DNA from: Congeria kusceri | Lineage: Eukaryota > Mollusca > Bivalvia > Myida > Dreissenidae | Direction of reading: 5' to 3' | Assembly (NCBI GenBank): GCA_027627225.1 | Contig: CM051027.1 | Coordinates: 42,407,618 to 42,471,617 of the forward strand | DNA: 64,000 nucleotides | Shown: in pieces, positions 35,195 through 49,096 of the stretch | Numbering within the stretch: position 1 is the stretch's first letter | Layout: each line of letters starts with the position of its first letter | Translations under genes and position numbers: made by a program | The notes under the pieces: generated by a model | Seen by the model: the letters and a program-made list of their open reading frames with translations, nothing else | Databases searched by the model: none | Told to the model about the DNA's origin: nothing

Positions 35195-36934
35195 ATGGAT
35201 ATAACTGAAAGCTACAAACACTGTAGCCACATTCATTTTGAGGTATCGTGTTCGGAAGTGCTTTTGCCATATAACTATGATATTGCCAAGCGTTTCTCTA
35301 TTCGTTGTGGCAAATTGTGTCTCTGGAGAAGAATCATCTCAGTTAGCGACCCGTTTCGAAGTTCACAATGTATGTTTATGTAAAAACTATGAAATATATG
35401 CAAAACAGTTTGCAACGTTAATGTATACGTTTCGTAATGTTGGCGTTTCCGGTAAAACCTGCGAATGGATATAATTGAAAGCTATAAACACTGTAGCCAC
35501 ACTACTGTCACATTCATATTAAGGTTTCGACTCCGGAACCGCTTTCGCAATATAACTACAATATTGGAAAGCATTTATAGCTTCGTAGTGCTGAATTGCG
35601 TCCTTCGAGATGAATCATTGCGATATCATTGCGACAGAGCAAATATCTTAGTAAGCGACACGTTCGGAGCAAATAGATAATCGATGTTTATACAAGAAAT
35701 ATGAAATGTATCCAAAACAGTTTGCAACGTATTGTATGCGATTTTATCGGCGGTTCCGGTGAAACCTGCCAATTGAAATAAATGGGAGTTATAACTGAGG
35801 TAGCAACCCCAATTTTATATTGATCTTTTGACAATATGAAGCGCATTCACTTTGCCAAGCGTTTTACTTTTCGTCGGGCTTACTTGAATATTTTCGCTAG
35901 AATCTTTGCAATACTTTGGAGAGTGTAAATTACTCAGATAGCGACGCGTTCGAAGTTCACAATTGATGTTTATGTAGAAACTATCAAATGTATCCAAAAC
36001 AGTTTGCAACGTTTCGATATATTGACGTTTCCGGTGAAACTTGCGAATGGTTATAATTTAAAGCTACAAACAGTGTAGCCACACTAGTGTCACATTCATT
36101 TTTAAGGTATCGTGTTCGCAAGAGCTTTCGCAAGACATAAGTCTCCAAGCGTTTCTCTTTTCGTAGTGTCGAATACTGCATTTATCAGTTAACAATGGAT
36201 GTTAATGTAAAAACTATGAAATATATCGATTTATCCAATACAGTTTTAATCGAATATATAAATACGGTCGACACAGTGTTCTGCAACCGATCTATTGGTT
36301 ATGTGCAAACCACGATCTTTTGCACGCTAACTTGGATATTGAAATGTATCAAAAACTGTTAGCGCCGTATTGTATATTTTGAAAGCTGCAAACACTGTAA
36401 GTTAACGCGTTTGTAAGTGTTTTCGCAATTTAACTATGATATTGTCGAGCGATTCTCTCTTGGTCGAGCCGAATTGCGTCGCTCGAGAAGAATCATTGCG
36501 ATACTTTGGAGGGAGCAACTATCTGTTAGACACGTTTGAAGTTCGTAACCGGTGTTTCAGAAACAAGTCTGAAATACATCAAAAACTGTTTGCAACATTT
36601 TGTAATCGTTGCGATTTTATCGGCGTATCCGGTGAAACCTGCGAACTGAAATAAATGGGAGTTATAATTGAGGTAGCAACCCCAATTTGATATTGATCTT
36701 TTGACAATATGAAGCGCATTCACTTTGCCAAGCGTTTTACTTTTTGTCGGGCTTGCTTGAATATTTTAGCTCGAATCTTTGCAATACTTTGGAGAGTGTA
36801 AATTACTCAGATAGCGACGCGTTCGATGTTCACAATTGATGTTCATATTTGTTTTTTAATATATCCAAAACTGTTTGCACCGTATTATAAACGTTTCGGT
36901 ATGTTGGCGTTTCCGTTTCCGGTGAAACCTGCGA
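35195..36934 (+). repeat. HOR unit 19, hexamer 1740 bp
   Basis: Hexamer with a 1-bp T insertion near 35419, A at 36017, T at 36255 in M4 and G at 36689 in M6 ('caatttgata'). T36255 recurs at 42336 and G36689 at 40167, 41897 and 42770, so parts of this unit lineage were copied downstream. Confidence 0.93.
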
Positions 36935-38673
36935 ATGGATATAACTGAAAGCTACAAACACTGTAGCCACATTCATTTTGAGGTATCGTGTTCGGAAGTG
37001 CTTTTGCCATATAACTATGATATTGCCAAGCGTTTCTCTATTCGTTGTGGCAAATTGTGTCTCTGGAGAAGAATCATCTCAGTTAGCGACCCGTTTCGAA
37101 GTTCACAATGTATGTTTATGTAAAAACTATGAAATATATGCAAAACAGTTTGCAACGTAATGTATACGTTTCGTAATGTTGGCGTTTCCGGTAAAACCTG
37201 CGAATGGATATAATTGAAAGCTATAAACACTGTAGCCACACTACTGTCACATTCATATTAAGGTTTCGACTCCGGAACCGCTTTCGCAATATAACTACAA
37301 TATTGGAAAGCATTTATAGCTTCGTAGTGCTGAATTGCGTCCTTCGAGATGAATCATTGCGATATCATTGCGACAGAGCAAATATCTTAGTAAGCGACAC
37401 GTTCGGAGCAAATAGATAATCGATGTTTATACAAGAAATATGAAATGTATCCAAAACAGTTTGCAACGTATTGTATGCGATTTTATCGGCGGTTCCGGTG
37501 AAACCTGCCAATTGAAATAAATGGGAGTTATAACTGAGGTAGCAACCCCAATTTTATATTGATCTTTTGACAATATGAAGCGCATTCACTTTGCCAAGCG
37601 TTTTACTTTTCGTCGGGCTTACTTGAATATTTTCGCTCGAATCTTTGCTATACTTTGGAGAGTGTAAATTACTCAGATAGCGACGCGTTCGAAGTTCACA
37701 ATTGATGTTTATGTACAAACTATCAAATGTATCCAAAACAGTTTGCAACGTTTCGTTATATTGACGTTTCCGGTGAAACTTGCGAATGGTTATAATTTAA
37801 AGCTACAAACAGTGTAGCCACACTAGTGTCACATTCATTTTTAAGGTATCGTGTTCGCAAGAGCTTTCGCAAGACATAAGTCTCCAAGCGTTTCTCTTTT
37901 CGTAGTGTCGAATACTGCATTTATCAGTTAACAATGGATGTTAATGTAAAAACTATGAAATATATCGATTTATCCAATACAGTTTTAATCGAAGATATAA
38001 ATACGGTCGACACAGTGTTCTGCAACCGATCTATTGGTTATGTGCAAACCACGATCTTTTGCACGCTAACTTGGATATTGAAATGTATCAAAAACTGTTA
38101 GCGCCGTATTGTATATTTTGAAAGCTGCAAACACTGTAAGTTAACGCGTTTGTAAGTGTTTTCGCAATTTAACTATGATATTGTCGAGCGATTCTCTCTT
38201 GGTCGAGCCGAATTGCGTCGCTCGAGAAGAATCATTGCGATACTTTGGAGGGAGCAACTATCTGTTAGACACGTTTGAAGTTCGTAACCGGTGTTTCAGA
38301 AACAAGTCTGAAATACATCAAAAACTGTTTGCAACATTTTGTAATCGTTGCGATTTTATCGGCGTATCCGGTGAAACCTGCGAACTGAAATAAATGGGAG
38401 TTATAATTGAGGTAGAAACCCCAATTTTATATTGATCTTTTGACAATATGAAGCGCATTCACTTTGCCAAGCGTTTTACTTTTTGTCGGGCTTGCTTGAA
38501 TATTTTAGCTCGAATCTTTGCAATACTTTGGAGAGTGTAAATTACTCAGATAGCGACGCGTTCGATGTTCACAATTGATGTTCATATTTGTTTTTTAATA
38601 TATCCAAAACTGTTTGCACCGTATTATAAACGTTTCGGTATGTTGGCGTTTCCGTTTCCGGTGAAACCTGCGA
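36935..38673 (+). repeat. HOR unit 20, hexamer 1739 bp with M3*
   Basis: Hexamer carrying M3* (near 37638-37651) followed by a normal M5. This is the recombinant opposite to units 13 and 16, which have M5v without M3*. M6 has 'gtagaaacccc' and 'agctcgaatc'. Confidence 0.93.
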
Positions 38674-40412
38674 ATGGATATAACTGAAAGCTACAAACAC
38701 TGTAGCCACATTCATTTTGAGGTATCGTGTTCGGAAGTGCTTTTGCCATATAACTATGATATTGCCAAGCGTTTCTCTATTCGTTGTGGCAAATTGTGTC
38801 TCTGGAGAAGAATCATCTCAGTTAGCGACCCGTTTCGAAGTTCACAATGTATGTTTATGTAAAAACTATGAAATATATGCAAAACAGTTTGCAACGTAAT
38901 GTATACGTTTCGTAATGTTGGCGTTTCCGGTAAAACCTGCGAATGGATATAATTGAAAGCTATAAACACTGTAGCCACACTACTGTCACATTCATATTAA
39001 GGTTTCGACTCCGGAACCGCTTTCGCAATATAACTACAATATTGGAAAGCATTTATAGCTTCGTAGTGCTGAATTGCGTCCTTCGAGATGAATCATTGCG
39101 ATATCATTGCGACAGAGCAAATATCTTAGTAAGCGACACGTTCGGAGCAAATAGATAATCGATGTTTATACAAGAAATATGAAATGTATCCAAAACAGTT
39201 TGCAACGTATTGTATGCGATTTTATCGGCGGTTCCGGTGAAACCTGCCAATTGAAATAAATGGGAGTTATAACTGAGGTAGCAACCCCAATTTTATATTG
39301 ATCTTTTGACAATATGAAGCGCATTCACTTTGCCAAGCGTTTTACTTTTCGTCGGGCTTACTTGAATATTTTCGCTAGAATCTTTGCAATACTTTGGAGA
39401 GTGTAAATTACTCAGATAGCGACGCGTTCGAAGTTCACAATTGATGTTTATGTACAAACTATCAAATGTATCCAAAACAGTTTGCAACGTTTCGTTATAT
39501 TGACGTTTCCGGTGAAACTTGCGAATGGTTATAATTTAAAGCTACAAACAGTGTAGCCACACTAGTGTCACATTCATTTTTAAGGTATCGTGTTCGCAAG
39601 AGCTTTCGCAAGACATAAGTCTCCAAGCGTTTCTCTTTTCGTAGTGTCGAATACTGCATTTATCAGTTAACAATGGATGTTAATGTAAAAACTATGAAAT
39701 ATATCGATTTATCCAATACAGTTTTAATCGAAGATATAAATACGGTCGACACAGTGTTCTGCAACCGATCTATTGGTTATGTGCAAACCACGATCTTTTG
39801 CACGCTAACTTGGATATTGAAATGTATCAAAAACTGTTAGCGCCGTATTGTATATTTTGAAAGCTGCAAACACTGTAAGTTAACGCGTTTGTAAGTGTTT
39901 TCGCAATTTAACTATGATATTGTCGAGCGATTCTCTCTTGGTCGAGCCGAATTGCGTCGCTCGAGAAGAATCATTGCGATACTTTGGAGGGAGCAACTAT
40001 CTGTTAGACACGTTTGAAGTTCGTAACCGGTGTTTCAGAAACAAGTCTGAAATACATCAAAAACTGTTTGCAACATTTTGTAATCGTTGCGATTTTATCG
40101 GCGTACCCGGTGAAACCTGCGAACTGAAATAAATGGGAGTTATAATTGAGGTAGCAACCCCAATTTGATATTAATCTTTTGACAATATGAAGCGCATTCA
40201 CTTTGCCAAGCGTTTTACTTTTTGTCGGGCTTGCTTGAATATTTTAGCTAGAATCTTTGCAATACTTTGGAGAGTGTAAATTACTCAGATAGCGACGCGT
40301 TCGATGTTCACAATTGATGTTCATATTTGTTTTTTAATATATCCAAAACTGTTTGCACCGTATTATAAACGTTTCGGTATGTTGGCGTTTCCGTTTCCGG
40401 TGAAACCTGCGA
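38674..40412 (+). repeat. HOR unit 21, hexamer 1739 bp
   Basis: Hexamer with C at 40106 in M5 ('gtacccgg'), G at 40167 and a private A at 40173 in M6. C40106 and G40167 recur at +2603 bp. Confidence 0.93.
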
Positions 40413-43015
40413 ATGGATATAACTGAAAGCTACAAACACTGTAGCCACATTCATTTTGAGGTATCGTGTTCGGAAGTGCTTTTGCCATATAACTATGATA
40501 TTGCCAAGCGTTTCTCTATTCGTTGTGGCAAATTGTGTCTCTGGAGAAGAATCATCTCAGTTAGCGACCCGTTTCGAAGTTCACAATGTATGTTTATGTA
40601 AAAACTATGAAATATATGCAAAACAGTTTGCAACGTAATGTATACGTTTCGTAATGTTGGCGTTTCCGGTAAAACCTGCGAATGGATATAATTGAAAGCT
40701 ATAAACACTGTAGCCACACTACTGTCACATTCATATTAAGGTTTCGACTCCGGAACCGCTTTCGCAATACAACTACAATATTGGAAAGCATTTATAGCTT
40801 CGTAGTGCTGAATTGCGTCCTTCGAGATGAATCATTGCGATATCATTGCGACAGAGCAAATATCTTAGTAAGCGACACGTTCGGAGCAAATAGATAATCG
40901 ATGTTTATACAAGAAATATGAAATGTATCCAAAACAGTTTGCAACGTATTGTATGCGATTTTATCGGCGGTTCCGGTGAAACCTGCCAATTGAAATAAAT
41001 GGGAGTTATAGCAACCCCAATTTTATATTGATCTTTTGACAATATGAAGCGCATTCACTTTGCCAAGCGTTTTACTTTTCGTCGGGCTTACTTGAATATT
41101 TTCGCTAGAATCTTTGCAATACTTTGGAGAGTGTAAATTACTCAGATAGCGACGCGTTCGAAGTTCACAATTGATGTTTATGTACAAACTATCAAATGTA
41201 TCCAAAACAGTTTGCAACGTTTCGTTATATTGACGTTTCCGGTGAAACTTGCGAATGGTTATAATTTAAAGCTACAAACAGTGTAGCCACACTAGTGTCA
41301 CATTCATTTTTAAGGTATCGTGTTCGCAAGAGCTTTCGCAAGACATAAGTCTCCAAGCGTTTCTCTTTTCGTAGTGTCGAATACTGCATTTATCAGTTAA
41401 CAATGGATGTTAATATAAAAACTATGAAATATATCGATTTATCCAATACAGTTTTAATCGAAGATATAAATACGGTCGACACAGTGTTCTGCAACCGATC
41501 TATTGGTTATGTGCAAACCACGATCTTTTGCACGCTAACTTGGATATTGAAATGTATCAAAAACTGTTAGCGCCGTATTGTATATTTTGAAAGCTGCAAA
41601 CACTGTAAGTTAACGCGTTTGTAAGTGTTTTCGCAATTTAACTATGATATTGTCGAGCGATTCTCTCTTGGTCGAGCCGAATTGCGTCGCTCGAGAAGAA
41701 TCATTGCGATATTTTGGAGGGAGCAACTATCTGTTAGACACGTTTGAAGTTCGTAACCGGTGTTTCAGAAACAAGTCTGAAATACATCAAAAACTGTTTG
41801 CAACATTTTGTAATCGTTGCGATTTTATCGGCGTATCCGGTGAAACCTGCGAACTGAAATAAATGGGAGTTATAATTGAGGTAGCAACCCCAATTTGATA
41901 TTGATCTTTTGACAATATGAAGCGCATTCACTTTGCCAAGCGTTTTACTTTTCGTCGGGCTTACTTGAATATTTTCGCTAGAATCTTTGCAATACTTTGG
42001 AGAGTGTAAATTACTCAGATAGCGACGCGTTCGAAGTTCACAATTGATGTTTATGTACAAACTATCAAATGTATCCAAAACAGTTTGCAACGTTTCGTTA
42101 TATTGACGTTTCCGGTGAAACTTGCGAATGGTTATAATTTAAAGCTACAAACAGTGTAGCCACACTAGTGTCACATTCATTTTTAAGGTATCGTGTTCGC
42201 AAGAGCTTTCGCAAGACATAAGTCTCCAAGCGTTTCTCTTTTCGTAGTGTCGAATACTGCATTTATCAGTTAACAATGGATGTTAATGTAAAAACTATGA
42301 AATATATCGATTTATCCAATACAGTTTTAATCGAATATATAAATACGGTCGACACAGTGTTCTGCAACCGATCTATTGGTTATGTGCAAACCACGATCTT
42401 TTGCACGCTAACTTGGATATTGAAATGTATCAAAAACTGTTAGCGCCGTATTGTATATTTTGAAAGCTGCAAACACTGTAAGTTAACGCGTTTGTAAGTG
42501 TTTTCGCAATTTAACTATGATATTGTCGAGCGATTCTCTCTTGGTCGAGCCGAATTGCGTCGCTCGAGAAGAATCATTGCGATACTTTGGAGGGAGCAAC
42601 TATCTGTTAGACACGTTTGAAGTTCGTAACCGGTGTTTCAGAAACAAGTCTGAAATACATCAAAAACTGTTTGCAACATTTTGTAATCGTTGCGATTTTA
42701 TCGGCGTACCCGGTGAAACCTGCGAACTGAAATAAATGGGAGTTATAATTGAGGTAGCAACCCCAATTTGATATTGATCTTTTGACAATATGAAGCGCAT
42801 TCACTTTGCCAAGCGTTTTACTTTTTGTCGGGCTTGCTTGAATATTTTAGCTCGAATCTTTGCAATACTTTGGAGAGTGTAAATTACTCAGATAGCGACG
42901 CGTTCGATGTTCACAATTGATGTTCGTATTTGTTTTTTAATATATCCAAAACTGTTTGCACCGTATTATAAACGTTTCGGTATGTTGGCGTTTCCGTTTC
43001 CGGTGAAACCTGCGA
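40413..43015 (+). repeat. HOR unit 22, nonamer 2603 bp of independent origin
   Basis: Order M1-M2-M3-M4-M5-(M6/M3 hybrid)-M4-M5-M6, but with common M3 and normal M5 instead of M3* and M5v. It has C at 40770 in M2 and a 9-bp deletion at the start of M3 (junction 41010/41011). The hybrid carries the local M6 marker G at 41897. Confidence 0.93.
41863..42137 (+). repeat. Hybrid M6/M3 monomer in unit 22
   Basis: Begins as the local M6 variant (G at 41897) and switches to M3 by C at 41953, so the exchange is within 41898-41952. The 118-codon minus-strand reading frame at 41734-42090 is a by-product: the T-to-G change at 41897 removes a stop in that frame. It is not a gene. Confidence 0.88.
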
Positions 43016-44745
43016 ATGGATATAACTGAAAGCTACAAACACTGTAGCCACATTCATTTTGAGGTATCGTGTTCGGAAGTGCTTTTGCCATATAACTATG
43101 ATATTGCCAAGCGTTTCTCTATTCGTTGTGGCAAATTGTGTCTCTGGAGAAGAATCATCTCAGTTAGCGACCCGTTTCGAAGTTCACAATGTATGTTTAT
43201 GTAAAAACTATGAAATATATGCAAAACAGTTTGCAACGTAATGTATACGTTTCGTAATGTTGGCGTTTCCGGTAAAACCTGCGAATGGATATAATTGAAA
43301 GCTATAAACACTGTAGCCACACTACTGTCACATTCATATTAAGGTTTCGACTCCGGAACCGCTTTCGCAATACAACTACAATATTGGAAAGCATTTATAG
43401 CTTCGTAGTGCTGAATTGCGTCCTTCGAGATGAATCATTGCGATATCATTGCGACAGAGCAAATATCTTAGTAAGCGACACGTTCGGAGCAAATAGATAA
43501 TCGATGTTTATACAAGAAATATGAAATGTATCCAAAACAGTTTGCAACGTATTGTATGCGATTTTATCGGCGGTTCCGGTGAAACCTGCCAATTGAAATA
43601 AATGGGAGTTATAGCAACCCCAATTTTATATTGATCTTTTGACAATATGAAGCGCATTCACTTTGCCAAGCGTTTTACTTTTCGTCGGGCTTACTTGAAT
43701 ATTTTCGCTAGAATCTTTGCAATACTTTGGAGAGTGTAAATTACTCAGATAGCGACGCGTTCGAAGTTCACAATTGATGTTTATGTACAAACTATCAAAT
43801 GTATCCAAAACAGTTTGCAACGTTTCGTTATATTGACGTTTCCGGTGAAACTTGCGAATGGTTATAATTTAAAGCTACAAACAGTGTAGCCACACTAGTG
43901 TCACATTCATTTTTAAGGTATCGTGTTCGCAAGAGCTTTCGCAAGACATAAGTCTCCAAGCGTTTCTCTTTTCGTAGTGTCGAATACTGCATTTATCAGT
44001 TAACAATGGATGTTAATGTAAAAACTATGAAATATATCGATTTATCCAATACAGTTTTAATCGAAGATATAAATACGGTCGACACAGTGTTCTGCAACCG
44101 ATCTATTGGTTATGTGCAAACCACGATCTTTTGCACGCTAACTTGGATATTGAAATGTATCAAAAACTGTTAGCGCCGTATTGTATATTTTGAAAGCTGC
44201 AAACACTGTAAGTTAACGCGTTTGTAAGTGTTTTCGCAATTTAACTATGATATTGTCGAGCGATTCTCTCTTGGTCGAGCCGAATTGCGTCGCTCGAGAA
44301 GAATCATTGCGATACTTTGGAGGGAGCAACTATCTGTTAGACACGTTTGAAGTTCGTAACCGGTGTTTCAGAAACAAGTCTGAAATACATCAAAAACTGT
44401 TTGCAACATTTTGTAATCGTTGCGATTTTATCGGCGTATCCGGTGAAACCTGCGAACTGAAATAAATGGGAGTTATAATTGAGGTAGCAACCCCAATTTT
44501 ATATTGATCTTTTGACAATATGAAGCGCATTCACTTTGCCAAGCGTTTTACTTTTTGTCGGGCTTGCTTGAATATTTTAGCTAGAATCTTTGCAATACTT
44601 TGGAGAGTGTAAATTACTCAGATAGCGACGCGTTCGATGTTCACAATTGATGTTCATATTTGTTTTTTAATATATCCAAAACTGTTTGCACCGTATTATA
44701 AACGTTTCGGTATGTTGGCGTTTCCGTTTCCGGTGAAACCTGCGA
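43016..44745 (+). repeat. HOR unit 23, hexamer 1730 bp
   Basis: Carries C at 43373 and the same 9-bp deletion as unit 22 (junction 43613/43614), each exactly 2603 bp downstream of the unit 22 copies. Confidence 0.93.
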
Positions 44746-46484
44746 ATGGATATAACTGAAAGCTACAAACACTGTAGCCACATTCATTTTGAGGTATCGT
44801 GTTCGGAAGTGCTTTTGCCATATAACTATGATATTGCCAAGCGTTTCTCTATTCGTTGTGGCAAATTGTGTCTCTGGAGAAGAATCATCTCAGTTAGCGA
44901 CCCGTTTCGAAGTTCACAATGTATGTTTATGTAAAAACTATGAAATATATGCAAAACAGTTTGCAACGTAATGTATACGTTTCGTAATGTTGGCGTTTCC
45001 GGTAAAACCTGCGAATGGATATAATTGAAAGCTATAAACACTGTAGCCACACTACTGTCACATTCATATTAAGGTTTCGACTCCGGAACCGCTTTCGCAA
45101 TATAACTACAATATTGGAAAGCATTTATAGCTTCGTAGTGCTGAATTGCGTCCTTCGAGATGAATCATTGCGATATCATTGCGACAGAGCAAATATCTTA
45201 GTAAGCGACACGTTCGGAGCAAATAGATAATCGATGTTTATACAAGAAATATGAAATGTATCCAAAACAGTTTGCAACGTATTGTATGCGATTTTATCGG
45301 CGGTTCCGGTGAAACCTGCCAATTGAAATAAATGGGAGTTATAACTGAGGTAGCAACCCCAATTTTATATTGATCTTTTGACAATATGAAGCGCATTCAC
45401 TTTGCCAAGCGTTTTACTTTTCGTCGGGCTTACTTGAATATTTTCGCTAGAATCTTTGCAATACTTTGGAGAGTGTAAATTACTCAGATAGCGACGCGTT
45501 CGAAGTTCACAATTGATGTTTATGTACAAACTATCAAATGTATCCAAAACAGTTTGCAACGTTTCGTTATATTGACGTTTCCGGTGAAACTTGCGAATGG
45601 TTATAATTTAAAGCTACAAACAGTGTAGCCACACTAGTGTCACATTCATTTTTAAGGTATCGTGTTCGCAAGAGCTTTCGCAAGACATAAGTCTCCAAGC
45701 GTTTCTCTTTTCGTAGTGTCGAATACTGCATTTATCAGTTAACAATGGATGTTAATGTAAAAACTATGAAATATATCGATTTATCCAATACAGTTTTAAT
45801 CGAAGATATAAATACGGTCGACACAGTGTTCTGCAACCGATCTATTGGTTATGTGCAAACCACGATCTTTTGCACGCTAACTTGGATATTGAAATGTATC
45901 AAAAACTGTTAGCGCCGTATTGTATATTTTGAAAGCTGCAAACACTGTAAGTTAACGCGTTTGTAAGTGTTTTCGCAATTTAACTATGATATTGTCGAGC
46001 GATTCTCTCTTGGTCGAGCCGAATTGCGTCGCTCGAGAAGAATCATTGCGATACTTTGGAGGGAGCAACTATCTGTTAGACACGTTTGAAGTTCGTAACC
46101 GGTGTTTCAGAAACAAGTCTGAAATACATCAAAAACTGTTTGCAACATTTTGTAATCGTTGCGATTTTATCGGCGTATCCGGTGAAACCTGCGAACTGAA
46201 ATAAATGGGAGTTATAATTGAGGTAGAAACCCCAATTTTATATTGATCTTTTGACAATATGAAGCGCATTCACTTTGCCAAGCGTTTTACTTTTTGTCGG
46301 GCTTGCTTGAATATTTTAGCTCGAATCTTTGCAATACTTTGGAGAGTGTAAATTACTCAGATAGCGACGCGTTCGATGTTCACAATTGATGTTCATATTT
46401 GTTTTTTAATATATCCAAAACTGTTTGCACCGTATTATAAACGTTTCGGTATGTTGGCGTTTCCGTTTCCGGTGAAACCTGCGA
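44746..46484 (+). repeat. HOR unit 24, hexamer 1739 bp
   Basis: Standard hexamer without indels. M6 has 'gtagaaacccc' and 'agctcgaatc', the form found again at the end of unit 26, 4351 bp downstream. Confidence 0.93.
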
Positions 46485-49096
46485 ATGGATATAACTGAAA
46501 GCTACAAACACTGTAGCCACATTCATTTTGAGGTATCGTGTTCGGAAGTGCTTTTGCCATATAACTATGATATTGCCAAGCGTTTCTCTATTCGTTGTGG
46601 CAAATTGTGTCTCTGGAGAAGAATCATCTCAGTTAGCGACCCGTTTCGAAGTTCACAATGTATGTTTATGTAAAAACTATGAAATATATGCAAAACAGTT
46701 TGCAACGTAATGTATACGTTTCGTAATGTTGGCGTTTCCGGTAAAACCTGCGAATGGATATAATTGAAAGCTATAAACACTGTAGCCACACTACTGTCAC
46801 ATTCATATTAAGGTTTCGACTCCGGAACCGCTTTCGCAATATAACTACAATATTGGAAAGCATTTATAGCTTCGTAGTGCTGAATTGCGTCCTTCGAGAT
46901 GAATCATTGCGATATCATTGCGACAGAGCAAATATCTTAGTAAGCGACACGTTCGGAGCAAATAGATAATCGATGTTTATACAAGAAATATGAAATGTAT
47001 CCAAAACAGTTTGCAACGTATTGTATGCGATTTTATCGGCGGTTCCGGTGAAACCTGCCAATTGAAATAAATGGGAGTTATAACTGAGGTAGCAACCCCA
47101 ATTTTATATTGATCTTTTGACAATATGAAGCGCATTCACTTTGCCAAGCGTTTTACTTTTCGTCGGGCTTACTTGAATATTTTCGCTCGAATCTTTGCTA
47201 TACTTTGGAGAGTGTAAATTACTCAGATAGCGACGCGTTCGAAGTTCACAATTGATGTTTATGTAGAAACTATCAAATGTATCCAAAACAGTTTGCAACG
47301 TTTCGTTATATTGACGTTTCCGGTGAAACTTGCGAATGGTTATAATTTAAAGCTACAAACAGTGTAGCCACACTAGTGTCACATTCATTTTTAAGGTATC
47401 GTGTTCGCAAGAGCTTTCGCAAGACATAAGTCTCCAAGCGTTTCTCTTTTCGTAGTGTCGAATACTGCATTTATCAGTTAACAATGGATGTTAATGTAAA
47501 AACTATGAAATATATCGATTTATCCAATACAGTTTTAATCGAAGATATAAATACGGTCGACACAGTGTTCTGCAACCGATCTATTGGTTATGTGCAAACC
47601 ACGATCTTTTGCACGCTAACTTGGATATTGAAATGTATCAAAAACTGTTAGCGCCGTATTGTATATTTTGAAAGCTGCAAACACTGTAAGTTAACGCGTT
47701 TGTAAGTGTTTTCGCAATTTAACTATGATATTGTCGAGCGATTCTCTCTTGGTCGAGCCGAATTGCGTCGCTCGAGAAGAATCATTGCGATACTTTGGAG
47801 GGAGCAACTATCTGTTAGACACGTTTGAAGTTCGTAACCGGTGTTTCAGAAACAAGTCTGAAATACATCAAAAACTGTTTGCAACATGATGTAATCATTG
47901 CGATTTTATCGGCGTATCCGGTGAAACCTGCCAACTGAAATAAATTTGAGTTATAATTGAGGTAGCAACCCCAATTTTATATTGATCTTTTGACAATATG
48001 AAGCGCATTCACTTTGCCAAGCGTTTTACTTTTCGTCGGGCTTACTTGAATATTTTCGCTAGAATCTTTGCAATACTTTGGAGAGTGTAAATTACTCAGA
48101 TAGCGACGCGTTCGAAGTTCACAATTGATGTTTATGTAGAAACTATCAAATGTATCCAAAACAGTTTGCAACGTTTCGTTATATTGACGTTTCCGGTGAA
48201 ACTTGCGAATGGTTATAATTTAAAGCTACAAACAGTGTAGCCACACTAGTGTCACATTCATTTTTAAGGTATCGTGTTCGCAAGAGCTTTCGCAAGACAT
48301 AAGTCTCCAAGCGTTTCTCTTTTCGTAGTGTCGAATACTGCATTTATCAGTTAACAATGGATGTTAATGTAAAAACTATGAAATATATCGATTTATCCAA
48401 TACAGTTTTAATCGAAGATATAAATACGGTCGACACAGTGTTCTGCAACCGATCTATTGGTTATGTGCAAACCACGATCTTTTGCACGCTAACTTGGATA
48501 TTGAAATGTATCAAAAACTGTTAGCGCCGTATTGTATATTTTGAAAGCTGCAAACACTGTAAGTTAACGCGTTTGTAAGTGTTTTCGCAATTTAACTATG
48601 ATATTGTCGAGCGATTCTCTCTTGGTCGAGCCGAATTGCGTCGCTCGAGAAGAATCATTGCGATACTTTGGAGGGAGCAACTATCTGTTAGACACGTTTG
48701 AAGTTCGTAACCGGTGTTTCAGAAACAAGTCTGAAATACATCAAAAACTGTTTGCAACATTTTGTAATCGTTGCGATTTTATCGGCGTATCCGGTGAAAC
48801 CTGCGAACTGAAATAAATGGGAGTTATAATTGAGGTAGCAACCCCAATTTTATATTGATCTTTTGACAATATGAAGCGCATTCACTTTGCCAAGCGTTTT
48901 ACTTTTTGTCGGGCTTGCTTGAATATTTTAGCTAGAATCTTTGCAATACTTTGGAGAGTGTAAATTACTCAGATAGCGACGCGTTCGATGTTCACAATTG
49001 ATGTTCATATTTGTTTTTTAATATATCCAAAACTGTTTGCACCGTATTATAAACGTTTCGGTATGTTGGCGTTTCCGTTTCCGGTGAAACCTGCGA
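46485..49096 (+). repeat. HOR unit 25, nonamer 2612 bp
   Basis: Nonamer with M3* (here with 'gtagaaac'), M5v ('catgat' at 47885) and the M6/M3 hybrid. The M3* plus 'gtagaaac' combination is shared with unit 27 at +4351 bp. Confidence 0.93.

Larger units (their letters stand above)
40106..43613 (+). repeat. Segmental duplication, period 2603 bp
   Basis: Shared rare variants at +2603 bp are C40106/C42709, G40167/G42770, C40770/C43373 and the identical 9-bp deletion at 41010/43613. The coordinates given run from the first marker of copy 1 to the last marker of copy 2; true limits are wider. Private changes at 40173 and 41415 and a different base near 42850 show later divergence or conversion. 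Confidence 0.85.

Noticed and set aside
41734..42090. 118-codon minus-strand ORF, the longest in the window
   Set aside because: It arises because one substitution at 41897 removes a stop and the M6/M3 hybrid joins two shorter satellite frames. It has no recognisable domain.
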